From the NCBI GenBank assembly GCA_017934475.1, contig JAGBJN010000001.1, forward strand, positions 248,001 through 312,000: DNA of 64,000 bases, given 5' to 3'. The position numbers were made by a program, and so were the translations under genes. The notes beneath the pieces were generated by a model that was not told where the DNA came from, searched no databases, and saw only the letters and a program-made list of their open reading frames with translations. Below are positions 26,803 through 35,692 of this stretch, in pieces. Within the stretch, counting starts at the first letter, position 1, and each line of letters starts with the position of its first letter. This DNA is from Clostridia bacterium. Lineage in GTDB: Bacteria; Bacillota; Clostridia; TANB77; CAG-508.

Positions 26803-27109
26803 CTATGCAATTTTAATTATTTTGGTTATACCACTCATATCAAAAACCTTTTTTAATGAACCTGTCACATTTTGCATTTCTATTGATCCACCGTAGCATT
26901 TTCATCATCTTATATCTTCCTAAAACCAATCCTATTCCTGCACTATCCATAAAAGTAACTTTATCGAAATCAAATACCACTTTTCTAGGCATATATCTTT
27001 GAATTTCATAATCTAAACTCCTCCTTAGTTCTTCTGCTTGATGATGATCTATCTCTTCTGTCATCTCAAATACTAATTCTTTATTTTCTCTTTCAAACCT
27101 TACATTCAA
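26803..27109 (-). CDS. spoIIAA: Anti-anti-sigma factor SpoIIAA; frame joined through a CGGT quadruplet
   Basis: A STAS-domain protein that releases sigma-F from SpoIIAB. Start TTG at 27109, 6 bases after AAAGGAGG. Residues 1-72 in the first frame carry [15 protein letters not shown] and the phosphorylated serine in [15 protein letters not shown]. After KMMKML the zero frame meets CGG TGG and continues as unrelated [17 protein letters not shown] to a stop. Skipping one base at CGG (26893) restores the expected end: [20 protein letters not shown] then GITKIIKIA, stopping at 26803. Total 307 bases = 102 codons + 1, a 101-residue protein of normal length. Everything else in spoIIA is intact, so I infer glycine insertion at the four-base codon CGGT (residue 73). 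A plain indel or sequencing error is the alternative. Confidence 0.85.
26890..26893 (-). other. CGGT quadruplet (Gly) frame-shift site in spoIIAA
   Basis: Minus-strand reading CTA CGGT GGA TCA. Zero-frame CGG is the last codon before homology is lost; reading CGGT as a single glycine codon restores the STAS-domain C-terminus (LGGSIEM). Confidence 0.75.
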
Positions 27110-27205
27110 TTTAATTCCTCCTTTTAAAGCTTGTCCTATTATATTTCTTTTTCCATTTTTTTCCAAGAGTGAAATATAGGAAGTTTTGACGATTTATAAG
27201 AAACT

Positions 27206-27212
27206 TTCGACA
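27206..27212 (-). promoter_or_regulatory. Spo0A box upstream of spoIIA
   Basis: TGTCGAA on the minus strand, an exact 0A-box core, about 97 bases upstream of the spoIIAA start and just downstream of the previous gene's terminators. Spo0A~P activation of spoIIA is established in Bacillus and clostridia. Confidence 0.6.
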
Positions 27213-27225
27213 AAAAATGCTCAAC

Positions 27226-27263
27226 AAAAAAACACAGATTAAAATATACTCTGTGTTTTTTTT
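27226..27263 (-). terminator. Second terminator after the DUF1737-like gene
   Basis: AAAAACACAGA and TCTGTGTTTTT form an 11-bp stem with flanking A and T runs; it insulates spoIIA from upstream transcription. Confidence 0.7.
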
Positions 27264-27272
27264 GAAATGAAA

Positions 27273-27298
27273 AGAGCAGAGTAAAATTACTCTGCTCT
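27273..27298 (-). terminator. First terminator after the DUF1737-like gene
   Basis: AGAGCAGAGTAA and TTACTCTGCTCT are perfect 12-base complements with a 2-base loop and T-rich exit on the minus strand. Confidence 0.85.
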
Positions 27299-27304
27299 AA
27301 ATAT

Positions 27305-27496
27305 TCAATTGTTTTCCTTTGTGGCTGATGGGTCACATTTCACTGATTGATAAAAAGTATCTTTGTCTACAGCAAGTCCACCATTTAATTCCCAGCCTTC
27401 ATTTAAATAAGCATTTACCTTTACTGTCATACTGTTTATTGCATCTTCTCTTGTTTCATTTAATCCACGAGTATGCATTACAATAGCGTATTGCAT
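27305..27496 (-). CDS. Small DUF1737-like protein
   Basis: A 63-residue protein with the DUF1737 pattern: an initial strand YAIVMHTRG, a helix ending TVKVNAYLNEGWELNGGLAV, then a strand KDTFYQSVKC. These tiny soluble proteins occur widely in bacteria and phages; function unknown. AAGGAGG precedes the ATG and two tandem terminators follow, so it is a discrete gene of its own between valS and spoIIA. It carries no in-frame CGG. Confidence 0.75.
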   Translation of the reverse strand: MQYAIVMHTRGLNETREDAINSMTVKVNAYLNEGWELNGGLAVDKDTFYQSVKCDPSATKENN

Positions 27497-27563
27497 TTTT
27501 GTCCTCCTTATTAATTGTTTAGAAGGTTAACGGGTTACATTTTAGATATATATACTATCATAA

Positions 27564-30230
27564 TTATTTCATACTTTCAAGTCTTTGTTTTGCCGATGTA
27601 AGCATTTCTTCATATTTTGCAAGTTTTGCTTTTTCTTCTGCTATTTTTGCTTCTGGTGCTTTAGATACAAATCCTGGATTAGAAAGCATTTTACTTGCTC
27701 TTGTTACTTCTGCTTCAAGTTTTGTTATTTCACCTTCTAATCTTTTCTTTTCTTCTTCCATATCTATTAAATCTCCAAATGGAATTATAACTTCCATTTC
27801 TTTTGTTAATATAGATGATGAATTACTATCTATTTCACCTTTTTCATCTCTTATTTCAATTTCACTTGCAAAACTTAACTTTTCTACCATTGTTTTTGAT
27901 GTTTCTATCATTTCTTTGCATGTTTTAGTTACAAATATTATTTTAGATTTTTTTGATGGATGTATGTTCATATTTGTACGTAAATTTCTTATTCCAACAA
28001 TTATTTCCTTTAATTCTTCTATTTGTTTTTCTTCTTTTTCAAATGCATATTTTGTTTCAAATTCCGGCCATTTTGAAATCATTATACTTTCATCATTATT
28101 ATATAATTTTGTATAAATTTCTTCTGTTATAAAAGGCATAATTGGATGTAACAGTTTTAAAGCAATTTCTAATACTTTATTTAATGTCCAAACAGCTGCA
28201 TCTCTATTTGTACAATTTTCATCATATAAACGTGGTTTTACCATTTCTATATACCAATCACAGAATTCATTCCAAATAAAGTCATATATTTTAGCACATG
28301 CAACACCTAAATCATATTTATCTATATTTGTAATTATCTCTTTTGAAAGTGTGTTTACTTTTGATAATATCCATTTATCTTCACATGATAAATTTGAAGG
28401 TAATTCTTCTGATGTCATAAATTCATCAAAGTTATTTATACTTCCTTCTACTTTTTCAAAATTAGAAATAACAAATTTTGATGCATTCCATAATTTATTT
28501 GCAAAATTTGATGCTTGTTCTAGTTTTTCAGGCATATATCTTATATCATTTCCTGCAGATATTCCAAGTACTAAAGAAAATCTTAGGCTATCGGTTCCAT
28601 AATTATCTATAATCTCTAATGGATCAATTCCATTACCTAATGATTTAGACATTTTTCTTCCTTGTGAATCACGTACTATGCCATGAATTACAACATCCTT
28701 AAATGGTATTTTTCCTGTATGTTCTAAACTAGAGAATATCATTCTTGATACCCAGAATGTAATAATATCATATCCTGTTACAAGTGTACTTGTTGGGAAA
28801 TATGTTTTTAAATCTTCTGTTTCTTCTGGCCAACCAAGTGTTGAAAATGGCCACAATGCAGATGAAAACCATGTATCTAATGTATCTTCATCTTGATGCA
28901 TATGAGTACTTCCACATTTATTACATTTTTCTGGTGAATCTTCAGAAACAATTATATTTCCACAATCTTCACAATAATATGCTGGTATTCTATGTCCCCA
29001 CCATAATTGTCTTGATATACACCAATCTCTAATGTTTTCCATCCAATTAAAGTATGTTTTTTCATATTTTTCTGGAATAAATCTTATTTCTCTACTTCTA
29101 ACTGCTTCAATTGCAGGTTTTGCAAGATCTTCCATTTTAACAAACCATTGATCAGATATATGTGGTTCTATTGTATTATGGCATCTATAACATTTTCCAA
29201 CATTATGTGTATAATCTTCAATTTTTACTAAATCACCAGATTCTTCAAGCATATCAACTATTCTTTTTCTTGCTTCTAGTAAATCCATTCCCTTAAGTTC
29301 TGGTACCAAATCTCCCATTTTGAAATTTTCATCAAAAACTTCAATTATTTCTAGTCCTTGATTTAATGCTGCCTGATAGTCATTTGGATCATGTGCAGGA
29401 GTCAATTTTACACATCCTGTTCCAAAGTCCATTTCTACAAATGGATCTGCAATAATTGGTATTTCTTTATTCATAATAGGAAGTATTACTTTCTTTCCTA
29501 CTAAATCTTTATATCTTTCATCAGAAGGGTGTACTGCAACCCCTGTATCTCCAAGCATTGTTTCAGGTCTTGTTGTAGCAACTATAACATATCTATTTTC
29601 ATCCTTTACTTTATATCTAATATGCCATAAATGAGTTGGTTCTTCTTCATATTCAACTTCTGCATCAGAAATAGATGTGTTACAATATGGACACCAGTTT
29701 ATCATTCTTTTACCTTTATATATTAAACCTTTATCATATAATTTAACAAATACATGTTTAACAGCATTTGATAAGCCTTCATCCATTGTAAATCTCTCTC
29801 TTGACCAATCACATGATGAACCAAGTTTCTTTAATTGATTTACTATAGTTCCACCATATTCTTTCTTCCACTCCCAAGCTCTTTCTAGAAAAGCCTCTCT
29901 TCCTAAGTCATCTTTAGTTATTCCTGCTTGTTTCAATTTTTCTACTATTTTAGCTTCTGTAGCTATTGAAGCATGGTCTGTTCCTGGTAACCATAGAGTA
30001 TTGTATCCTTGCATTCTTTTTGTTCTAATTAGTATATCTTGCAATGTATTATCTAGCGCATGCCCCATATGAAGTTTTCCTGTAATGTTTGGTGGTGGAA
30101 TCACTATTGTATATGGATCTTTTGATTTATCTCCTGATGGTTTGAAATAACCTTTATTTTCCCAATTTTCATATAATTTTTCTTCAAAATCTTTTGGATT
30201 ATACTTTCCTTCTAATTCATGTTTACTCAT
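27564..30230 (-). CDS. valS: Valyl-tRNA synthetase
   Basis: Class I aminoacyl-tRNA synthetase charging tRNA-Val. 888 residues. HIGH motif in PPPNITGKLHMGHAL (about 46-60), KMSKS in GRKMSKSLGNGIDPLE, editing domain with ATTRPETMLGDTGVAVHP, zinc-like cysteines CEDCGNIIVSEDSPEKCNKC, and the C-terminal valyl coiled coil (about 815-888, EEEKKRLEGEITKLEAEV). It follows the HD-domain gene by 24 bases, and a T-box leader precedes both, so transcription should respond to uncharged tRNA-Val. ATG start with GGAGAG ribosome site. Confidence 0.97.
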   Translation of the reverse strand: MSKHELEGKYNPKDFEEKLYENWENKGYFKPSGDKSKDPYTIVIPPPNITGKLHMGHALDNTLQDILIRTKRMQGYNTLWLPGTDHASIATEAKIVEKLKQAGITKDDLGREAFLERAWEWKKEYGGTIVNQLKKLGSSCDWSRERFTMDEGLSNAVKHVFVKLYDKGLIYKGKRMINWCPYCNTSISDAEVEYEEEPTHLWHIRYKVKDENRYVIVATTRPETMLGDTGVAVHPSDERYKDLVGKKVILPIMNKEIPIIADPFVEMDFGTGCVKLTPAHDPNDYQAALNQGLEIIEVFDENFKMGDLVPELKGMDLLEARKRIVDMLEESGDLVKIEDYTHNVGKCYRCHNTIEPHISDQWFVKMEDLAKPAIEAVRSREIRFIPEKYEKTYFNWMENIRDWCISRQLWWGHRIPAYYCEDCGNIIVSEDSPEKCNKCGSTHMHQDEDTLDTWFSSALWPFSTLGWPEETEDLKTYFPTSTLVTGYDIITFWVSRMIFSSLEHTGKIPFKDVVIHGIVRDSQGRKMSKSLGNGIDPLEIIDNYGTDSLRFSLVLGISAGNDIRYMPEKLEQASNFANKLWNASKFVISNFEKVEGSINNFDEFMTSEELPSNLSCEDKWILSKVNTLSKEIITNIDKYDLGVACAKIYDFIWNEFCDWYIEMVKPRLYDENCTNRDAAVWTLNKVLEIALKLLHPIMPFITEEIYTKLYNNDESIMISKWPEFETKYAFEKEEKQIEELKEIIVGIRNLRTNMNIHPSKKSKIIFVTKTCKEMIETSKTMVEKLSFASEIEIRDEKGEIDSNSSSILTKEMEVIIPFGDLIDMEEEKKRLEGEITKLEAEVTRASKMLSNPGFVSKAPEAKIAEEKAKLAKYEEMLTSAKQRLESMK

Positions 30231-30254
30231 TTTCTTTCTCTCCTATCTACTTTT

Positions 30255-30878
30255 TTATTTATTAAATTGTTTTGAAATTTCTTTTACTTTTTTTATAAAT
30301 TCTTCTTTATTTGATAATGCTTCTCTAAGTTTTCTTATTGCATCTTCATATTCTTTATCTACAATATAGTTTTTAGCATAACCATTCTCTCCATATTTTT
30401 CACTTAAGTGATTATAGACTCGTTCAACCATTTCCTCATAAGACATTTCTGGATAGTTCTTTAATCCATATGAATAAGCTCTTCTTATTGTATCATCTAT
30501 ATCTACTATTGTTCTGTCTGCTGAACTTACTATCTTTCCATAAATACTTCTTGGTTCATGATCTAATGATGCTCTATGGTCTTCTATTGCTTCTTTTATA
30601 ATCACTCGTTCTTCCTCTGTGAAAAAATCTTTTACTTTTTCATCTTCCATAAACATTTGTGCAGAAATAATTTCATGTGTTTTTCTATCAATAAAATGTC
30701 CTAAATCATGATATGCTGCAACTGTATAAACTATATTTTCATCTACATCATATCCTTTTGATAGTTCCAAACTTCTTCTTATAACTGTCTTTATATGATT
30801 TATTCCATGGCCTTCTTCATTTCTACTATATAAAGGAAATATATTATTTTCTATATAATTTATTAAATCACTATTCAC
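30255..30878 (-). CDS. HD-domain phosphohydrolase
   Basis: A 207-residue HD-superfamily hydrolase. Metal ligands: H in EEGHGINHIKTVIRRSLELS, the HD pair in AAYHDLGHFIDRKTHE, and D in SADRTIVDIDDTI. Related small proteins hydrolyse nucleotides or act as uncharacterised phosphohydrolases; the substrate here is unknown. The start is a GTG preceded by AAGGAGG. It lies between the T-box leader and valS (24-base gap), so it is coregulated with valyl-tRNA charging. Confidence 0.85.
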   Translation of the reverse strand: MNSDLINYIENNIFPLYSRNEEGHGINHIKTVIRRSLELSKGYDVDENIVYTVAAYHDLGHFIDRKTHEIISAQMFMEDEKVKDFFTEEERVIIKEAIEDHRASLDHEPRSIYGKIVSSADRTIVDIDDTIRRAYSYGLKNYPEMSYEEMVERVYNHLSEKYGENGYAKNYIVDKEYEDAIRKLREALSNKEEFIKKVKEISKQFNK

Positions 30879-30933
30879 TTTTTTTCCTCCTTTTTTAAAT
30901 TTATTTTTTCATCAAAAATAATCCATAAATACA

Positions 30934-31190
30934 AAAAAGCTCACCCTATATAAGGGCGAGCATAATAATCTCACGGTACCACCTTAATTTACAAATATAA
31001 AACATTTTTATTTGTAATCTTAACTACTTTTAACGCAAGCTACACGGATACAGCTAATTTATATTTCTCACTATATCAACAAGAAAGCTACCTTCGGTTT
31101 TATTTTCTATTAGAAGCTTTCAGCCGGTGACTTCTATTCTCTACTATAGAATAACTAAAACTTACTCCTCTTTCTTTTTGTTTTTGTTAC
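30934..31190 (-). promoter_or_regulatory. T-box leader of the HD-valS operon
   Basis: On the minus strand the T-box core AAGGTGGTACCGTGA (30971-30985) is followed by the terminator hairpin GCTCGCCCT/AGGGTGAGC and TTTTTT (30934-30961). Upstream lie stem-I-like elements, such as AGTAGAGAATAGAAG and ACCGGCTGAAAGC (about 31110-31150). Uncharged tRNA would stabilise the antiterminator. I infer tRNA-Val as the effector from the downstream valS; I did not resolve the specifier codon. Confidence 0.85.
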
Positions 31191-31320
31191 TATGCTATAT
31201 ATTATATAACATTAATTTATTTTTATCAACTATTTTACAATTATAATTTACTATTTTTTTAACAAAAAAGATATAAAGTGTTATATTAATAACTCTCTAT
31301 ATCTTTTTAAGTAACATCCC

Positions 31321-32034
31321 TTATTCGTAGTATTCTACAGAAATCGGTCTTCCTATTTTTTCAGCCCATCTTTTTGCATTCTTGTTGTTTTTACCCAGAA
31401 TCTGTTCAAACTTCCAGGTTTGCATCTCAGGAAATTCAATTGGTATACATTCTTCAGTAGAAAATTTAATTTTTTCCATATCAAAAATGATCATTTCTCC
31501 TGTATCATTTCCTCTTTGATTTTTCACTGTAAAAACGTAATACTTATCGAATTTTCCTTCTAAAAGCCTTGTCTGCAGTACAGTGTCTGTAATGTAAATT
31601 GCTAATCTTCCCTTCATAGCTTTTTCTACATTTGGTAATTGCCTGCTAATTTTCAGATTTTCAGCCTCTCTTTCTACAATCTTTTTCATTTCAAAAGCTG
31701 CATCAATGCAGGCTTCAGTTGGAATCATTCCTTTACGGTTACCCAAAAAATGATAGCAACCGTCATCTTCCATATACTCATAAACAGGTAATTTTTCTTC
31801 TCTTTCTTGATAAAACCTAGGATGGTGATACTGACAATATACTACAGCACCTTTTTTCAAACCTATTTCATACTTAAAATATGGAATTTTCAATTTTTCC
31901 AAGACTTCCTGATACTTGTCTGCAATACAAGGCAAACATTTCTTTGTGTCGTGAAAGAAATAATTTTCTCCCTTCTTTAACCAACACCGATCAATTTCTT
32001 TAAGCCTCTTTGCTACAGTAATGTTACTTCCCAT
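31321..32034 (-). CDS. Hypothetical protein, foreign-looking codon use, early CGG
   Basis: A 237-residue protein I do not recognise. Features seen: a cysteine pair in HDTKKCLPCIADKYQEV (about 28-44), YCQYHHPRFYQ (about 66-76), a central helix (AFEMKKIVEREAENL), and a final GKNNKNAKRWAEKIGRP. This could suggest a metal-binding head, but no function can be assigned. A strong AGGAGGG site precedes the ATG. Codons such as CAG, CTG and GAG are much commoner than in neighbours, suggesting transfer. Its single CGG is codon 16 (in KEIDRCW); quadruplet decoding there would end the protein two codons later. It stands alone between the T-box leader and the P-ATPase. Confidence 0.6.
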   Translation of the reverse strand: MGSNITVAKRLKEIDRCWLKKGENYFFHDTKKCLPCIADKYQEVLEKLKIPYFKYEIGLKKGAVVYCQYHHPRFYQEREEKLPVYEYMEDDGCYHFLGNRKGMIPTEACIDAAFEMKKIVEREAENLKISRQLPNVEKAMKGRLAIYITDTVLQTRLLEGKFDKYYVFTVKNQRGNDTGEMIIFDMEKIKFSTEECIPIEFPEMQTWKFEQILGKNNKNAKRWAEKIGRPISVEYYE

Positions 32035-32145
32035 TTTGTCCCTCCTGATAAAGTCTATATATCACTACAAGTTCACAACATTAAATATTATACCACTTTA
32101 AAAAAAAATAATCAAGTTTTGTACTAAAAGTAAAACATAAGACAA

Positions 32146-32181
32146 AAAAGAGAATGAGATATTATTCTCTCATCCTCTTTT
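32146..32181 (-). terminator. Terminator of the P-type ATPase gene
   Basis: AAAAGAG-ATGAGA and TCTCAT-CTCTTTT form a bulged stem just past the stop at 32184 on the minus strand. Confidence 0.7.
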
Positions 32182-32183
32182 CA

Positions 32184-34928
32184 TTATTCATCTTTTGTTG
32201 TATTAATTCTAAATAATTTAAATATTTCTACTATAACTATAGGTGCAAATACTAATCCTATAACTTGTAATATATTTTTCGTTGGAAGTACTGGTAATTC
32301 AAAAATATTTCTTAATGCTGGGACAAAAAGTATTATCAGCATTAATGCTGCAGATACTCCAATTGCTAAAAGTAGTTTTTGATTTTGGAAGATTCCTGTT
32401 TTAAATATAGATTTTTTATTATTTCTTATATTAAATACATGTACAAGTTCTGATAATGCAAGTACTGTAAATGCCATTGCTTGCCCTAGTTCTACCTTTA
32501 TTTGCTCATTTGTTAAACCTTCTATTATTGGTAATTCATTATCAGGTGTTGCAATACCTAAAATAAATGCTGCAAGTGTTAATAATCCTATCATTATCCC
32601 TTGATATACTATTCTCCATGTCATTCCTTTTGTAAATATTCCTTTACCTGTCTTTAAAGGTTTTCTATTCATTACGTCTTTTTCAGCCGGATCAAATGCT
32701 AGTGCTAATGCTGGAAGAGAATCTGTTACTAAATTAATCCATAAAATGTGCATAGGTGCAAGTACTGTTATCAAATTTATATCTATGTTGAATTTTTGTG
32801 CAAGTAATGGAGTAATTAATATAGCTATAAATAGAACTACTATTTCGCCGATATTACTTGATAATAGGAATTGAATTGCTTTTAAAATATTATCATATAT
32901 ACGTCTTCCTTCTTCTACTGCTGACACTACAGTTGCAAAGTTATCGTCTGTTAAAATAACATCTGCCGCTTCTTTTGCAACATCTGTTCCAACCATTCCC
33001 ATTGCACATCCTATATCAGCCTTCTTTAATGCTGGTGCATCATTTACGCCATCACCTGTCATTGCAACTATTTCGCCTTGTTTTTGCCACGCATTAACAA
33101 TTCTAACTTTATGTTCTGGACTCACTCTTGCATATACACTATAGTTTCTAACATTTTTTTCAAGGTCTTCTTGGCTCATTTTTTCAAGTTCTATTCCTGT
33201 TATAGCCTCATCTTCATTTTCAAGTATTCCAAGTTTTTTTGCTATTGCCATTGCTGTTATTTTATGATCTCCTGTAATCATTACTGTTTTTATTCCTGCA
33301 GATTTACATTTTTCTACTGCAAGTTTAGCTTCTTCTCTTGGTGGATCTATCATTCCAACCATACCAACAAATATCAAGTCTTGCTCTATATTCTTCATTT
33401 CTTCTTCACTTGGCATATGGTCAATTTCTTTGTATGCCATAGCAAGTACTCTTAATGCTTCTTTAGCCATATTTTCATTTTTTATAGCTATTTCTTTTTT
33501 ATACTCTTCTAAATCATTTTTTATAACTCCATTTGTAATATAAGAATTACATCTTCTTAAAAGTTCATCTACTCCACCTTTTGTATATACTAAATATTTG
33601 TTATTATCCTTATGCACTGTAGTCATAAGTTTTCTATCTGAATCAAATGGAAGTTCCTGAACTCTTGGATATTGTTCATATAAAGCAGGTTCAAATGCAA
33701 GATCAAAGCCCATAGATACAAGTGCAGTTTCTGTTGGATCTCCAGTTAATTCGTTATTGCTTGCAACTTTTGTGTCATTACAAAGCATTGATATATGAAC
33801 TAATCTTTCAAGTTCTGTTATTGCTGTTATATCTGTTTCAACTTTAACAAGAGTGCTCATATCCATAATTTCATTATCTGTATATATTTTTTGAACTGTC
33901 ATTTTGTTTTGAGTAAGTGTTCCAGTTTTATCTGAACATATTACTGTTGCACTTCCTAATGTTTCAACTGCAGGAAGTTTCTTAATAATTGCATTTTTCT
34001 TAACCATTCTTTGTACACCAATTGCAAGTACAATTGTTGATACTGCTGCTAATCCTTCTGGAATTGCTGCAACTGCTAAACTTACTGCTGTCATAAACAT
34101 ATCAATCGGATTTTTTCCATATAACAATCCTATCCCAAATATTACTGCACATATTGCAAGTGCAACTATTCCAAGTGTTTTTCCAAGTTTATTTAATTTT
34201 ATTTGAAGTGGTGTTTCATTGTCCTTTGTTTCAGTAAGCATACCTGCTATTTTTCCAACTTCTGTGTTCATTCCTGTTTCTACAACAACTGCTTTTCCTC
34301 TACCATATGTTATTAAACTTGAAGAAAATAACATATTATTTCTATCACCAATACCTACTTCTAATTCATCTATTACTGTAATGTTTTTTTCAACAGGCAT
34401 TGATTCACCAGTAAGGCTTGATTCTTGTGACTTTAGATTTGCTGCTTCAACTATTCTCAAATCTGCTGGTACATAATCCCCTGTATCTAAAATTACAATA
34501 TCTCCAGGTACTAACTCTTTAGATGGAATTACAACTAATTCTCCATTTCTTTTTACTTTAGCAGCATGTGAACTTAATTTTTGAAGTGCTTCTAAAGATT
34601 TTTCAGCTTTATTTTCTTGTGCTACACCTATAATAGCATTAACAATTACAACTATTAAAATAATAATTGTATCTGTAATTCCTTCCCCTTGTGCTACACC
34701 AACAGCTCCAGATACTATTGCTGCAATTATAAGAACTATTATCATAAAATCTTTGAATTGTTCTAAGAATTTTACAATTAGGCTTTTCTTTTTCTTTTGA
34801 GTAAGTTCATTAAATCCATGTTTCTCCCTTTTGAATTTAATTTGTTCATCACTTAACCCTTTTTCTAAATCTGTTTCTAATATTTTAAAAGTATCTTCTA
34901 TATTTTTATTAAACCATCTTTCTCCCAT
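32184..34928 (-). CDS. Cation-transporting P-type ATPase (P2A, calcium type)
   Basis: A 914-residue membrane pump, probably exporting Ca2+ (SERCA/PMCA-like). N-terminal cation-ATPase domain, then the actuator with SLTGESMPVEKN, PEGL in AIPEGLAAVSTIVLAIG, the phosphorylated Asp in ICSDKTGTLTQNKM (about 338), KGGVDELL, and the hinge MTGDGVNDAPALKKADIGC. About ten membrane segments; the C-terminal four follow NIGEIVVLFIAILITPLL. LITVLAPMHILWINLVTDSL fits the Ca2+-binding segment M6. It lies 13 bases behind tdk. Ion choice is by family. Confidence 0.92.
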   Translation of the reverse strand: MGERWFNKNIEDTFKILETDLEKGLSDEQIKFKREKHGFNELTQKKKKSLIVKFLEQFKDFMIIVLIIAAIVSGAVGVAQGEGITDTIIILIVVIVNAIIGVAQENKAEKSLEALQKLSSHAAKVKRNGELVVIPSKELVPGDIVILDTGDYVPADLRIVEAANLKSQESSLTGESMPVEKNITVIDELEVGIGDRNNMLFSSSLITYGRGKAVVVETGMNTEVGKIAGMLTETKDNETPLQIKLNKLGKTLGIVALAICAVIFGIGLLYGKNPIDMFMTAVSLAVAAIPEGLAAVSTIVLAIGVQRMVKKNAIIKKLPAVETLGSATVICSDKTGTLTQNKMTVQKIYTDNEIMDMSTLVKVETDITAITELERLVHISMLCNDTKVASNNELTGDPTETALVSMGFDLAFEPALYEQYPRVQELPFDSDRKLMTTVHKDNNKYLVYTKGGVDELLRRCNSYITNGVIKNDLEEYKKEIAIKNENMAKEALRVLAMAYKEIDHMPSEEEMKNIEQDLIFVGMVGMIDPPREEAKLAVEKCKSAGIKTVMITGDHKITAMAIAKKLGILENEDEAITGIELEKMSQEDLEKNVRNYSVYARVSPEHKVRIVNAWQKQGEIVAMTGDGVNDAPALKKADIGCAMGMVGTDVAKEAADVILTDDNFATVVSAVEEGRRIYDNILKAIQFLLSSNIGEIVVLFIAILITPLLAQKFNIDINLITVLAPMHILWINLVTDSLPALALAFDPAEKDVMNRKPLKTGKGIFTKGMTWRIVYQGIMIGLLTLAAFILGIATPDNELPIIEGLTNEQIKVELGQAMAFTVLALSELVHVFNIRNNKKSIFKTGIFQNQKLLLAIGVSAALMLIILFVPALRNIFELPVLPTKNILQVIGLVFAPIVIVEIFKLFRINTTKDE

Positions 34929-34941
34929 TAGATTTCTCCTA

Positions 34942-35484
34942 TTATTTATTTTTTTCTAGTAATAGTTTTTCATAACAATTTGCACATACAGGAATATATA
35001 CACTATCTCCGACTAAAATATCTCCTGTTTTTTCTGCAGTACAAAAACTATATATTGCATTATCATTATGACAACATTCACAAATTGATGTCATCATTTG
35101 TATATTGTCTGCATTACAAAGTAAATCTCCCATTTTTCCAAAAGGTCTTCTTTCTGCTGTTAAATTTAATCCTGAAATATAAAACTTTTTACCTTTACTT
35201 GCCATCTTTTGAATCGTATCTATATTTCCATCAAGAAATTGAAATTCATCAATAAAATACATATCTGCATCATATTTTTCAATATCTGAAATATTGTTAA
35301 TATTAAGTGCCTCAATAGAATTTCCGTTTCTATCTACTATATTATTTTCAGAAAACCTGTTATCTATTAGTGGTTTAAATATTTTTATATTTTTTCCTGC
35401 TATTTTTTGTCTTTTTGCCTCATCTATTAATCTTTGACTTTTACCACATTTCATTGGCCCAGAAAAAACATTTATATTTCCCAT
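34942..35484 (-). CDS. tdk: Thymidine kinase, type II
   Basis: Salvages thymidine to dTMP. The 180 residues show Walker A GPMKCGKSQRLIDEAKRQ (about 7-24; the usual GPMFSGKT is varied), Walker B and active-site YFIDEFQFLDGN, the lasso region with LNLTAERRPFGKMGDLLCNA, and two zinc CxxC pairs CECCHNDNA and VCANCYEK, with another Cys between. Slightly short for the family (~190-200). It is cotranscribed with the downstream P-type ATPase. GGGAG ribosome site before the ATG. Confidence 0.88.
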   Translation of the reverse strand: MGNINVFSGPMKCGKSQRLIDEAKRQKIAGKNIKIFKPLIDNRFSENNIVDRNGNSIEALNINNISDIEKYDADMYFIDEFQFLDGNIDTIQKMASKGKKFYISGLNLTAERRPFGKMGDLLCNADNIQMMTSICECCHNDNAIYSFCTAEKTGDILVGDSVYIPVCANCYEKLLLEKNK

Positions 35485-35614
35485 TTTCTTACTCCCTATT
35501 ATATTTATTTCTTTTAATTTATTATTCTAAAAAATTATATTATAACAATTTTAAAAATACAATAATTTTCTTGAAAATATCATATATATATTATATAATT
35601 AGTTATATACATTT

Positions 35615-35688
35615 GCGGGATTAATTTAGTGGTAGAATGCAATGCTTCCGACCTTGTCGCGCGAGTTCGATTCTCGCATCCCGCTCCA
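35615..35688 (+). tRNA. Divergent tRNA-Gly with anticodon loop CUUCCGA (proposed CGGN quadruplet reader)
   Basis: 74 bases including encoded CCA. Acceptor GCGGGAT/ATCCCGC, discriminator T, D stem ATTT/GAAT with GG in the loop, T arm GCGAG-TTCGATT-CTCGC. The anticodon stem is CAATG/CCTTG with a T30-C40 mismatch. The loop is CTTCCGA (35645-35651): anticodon UCC plus G37. Positions 34-37 read UCCG, the reverse complement of CGGA, so this tRNA can pair with four bases CGGN. Glycine identity elements (U73, C35, C36, G1-C72, C2-G71, G3-C70) are kept. The normal tRNA-Gly(UCC) at 36577 has A37. Three CGGN frame breaks in this window match its predicted reading. Confidence 0.9.
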
Positions 35689-35692
35689 ATAA

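Noticed and set aside
26890-26893. Reassignment of CGG to another single amino acid (Trp or Gln, as known in some bacteria)
   Set aside because: A triplet reassignment leaves the frame unchanged; all three sites require a shift of one base.
26880-26900. prfB-type programmed +1 shift (slippery codon plus internal Shine-Dalgarno or stop)
   Set aside because: No stop codon or internal AGGAGG precedes the sites, and CUA, GAA and CAA do not re-pair well after a +1 slip.
26803-27109. Explaining the three frame breaks as separate sequencing or assembly errors
   Set aside because: Possible for any one, but three of three at the only in-frame CGG codons, matched by a tRNA with a complementary loop, is a poor fit to random error. 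Not excluded without reads.
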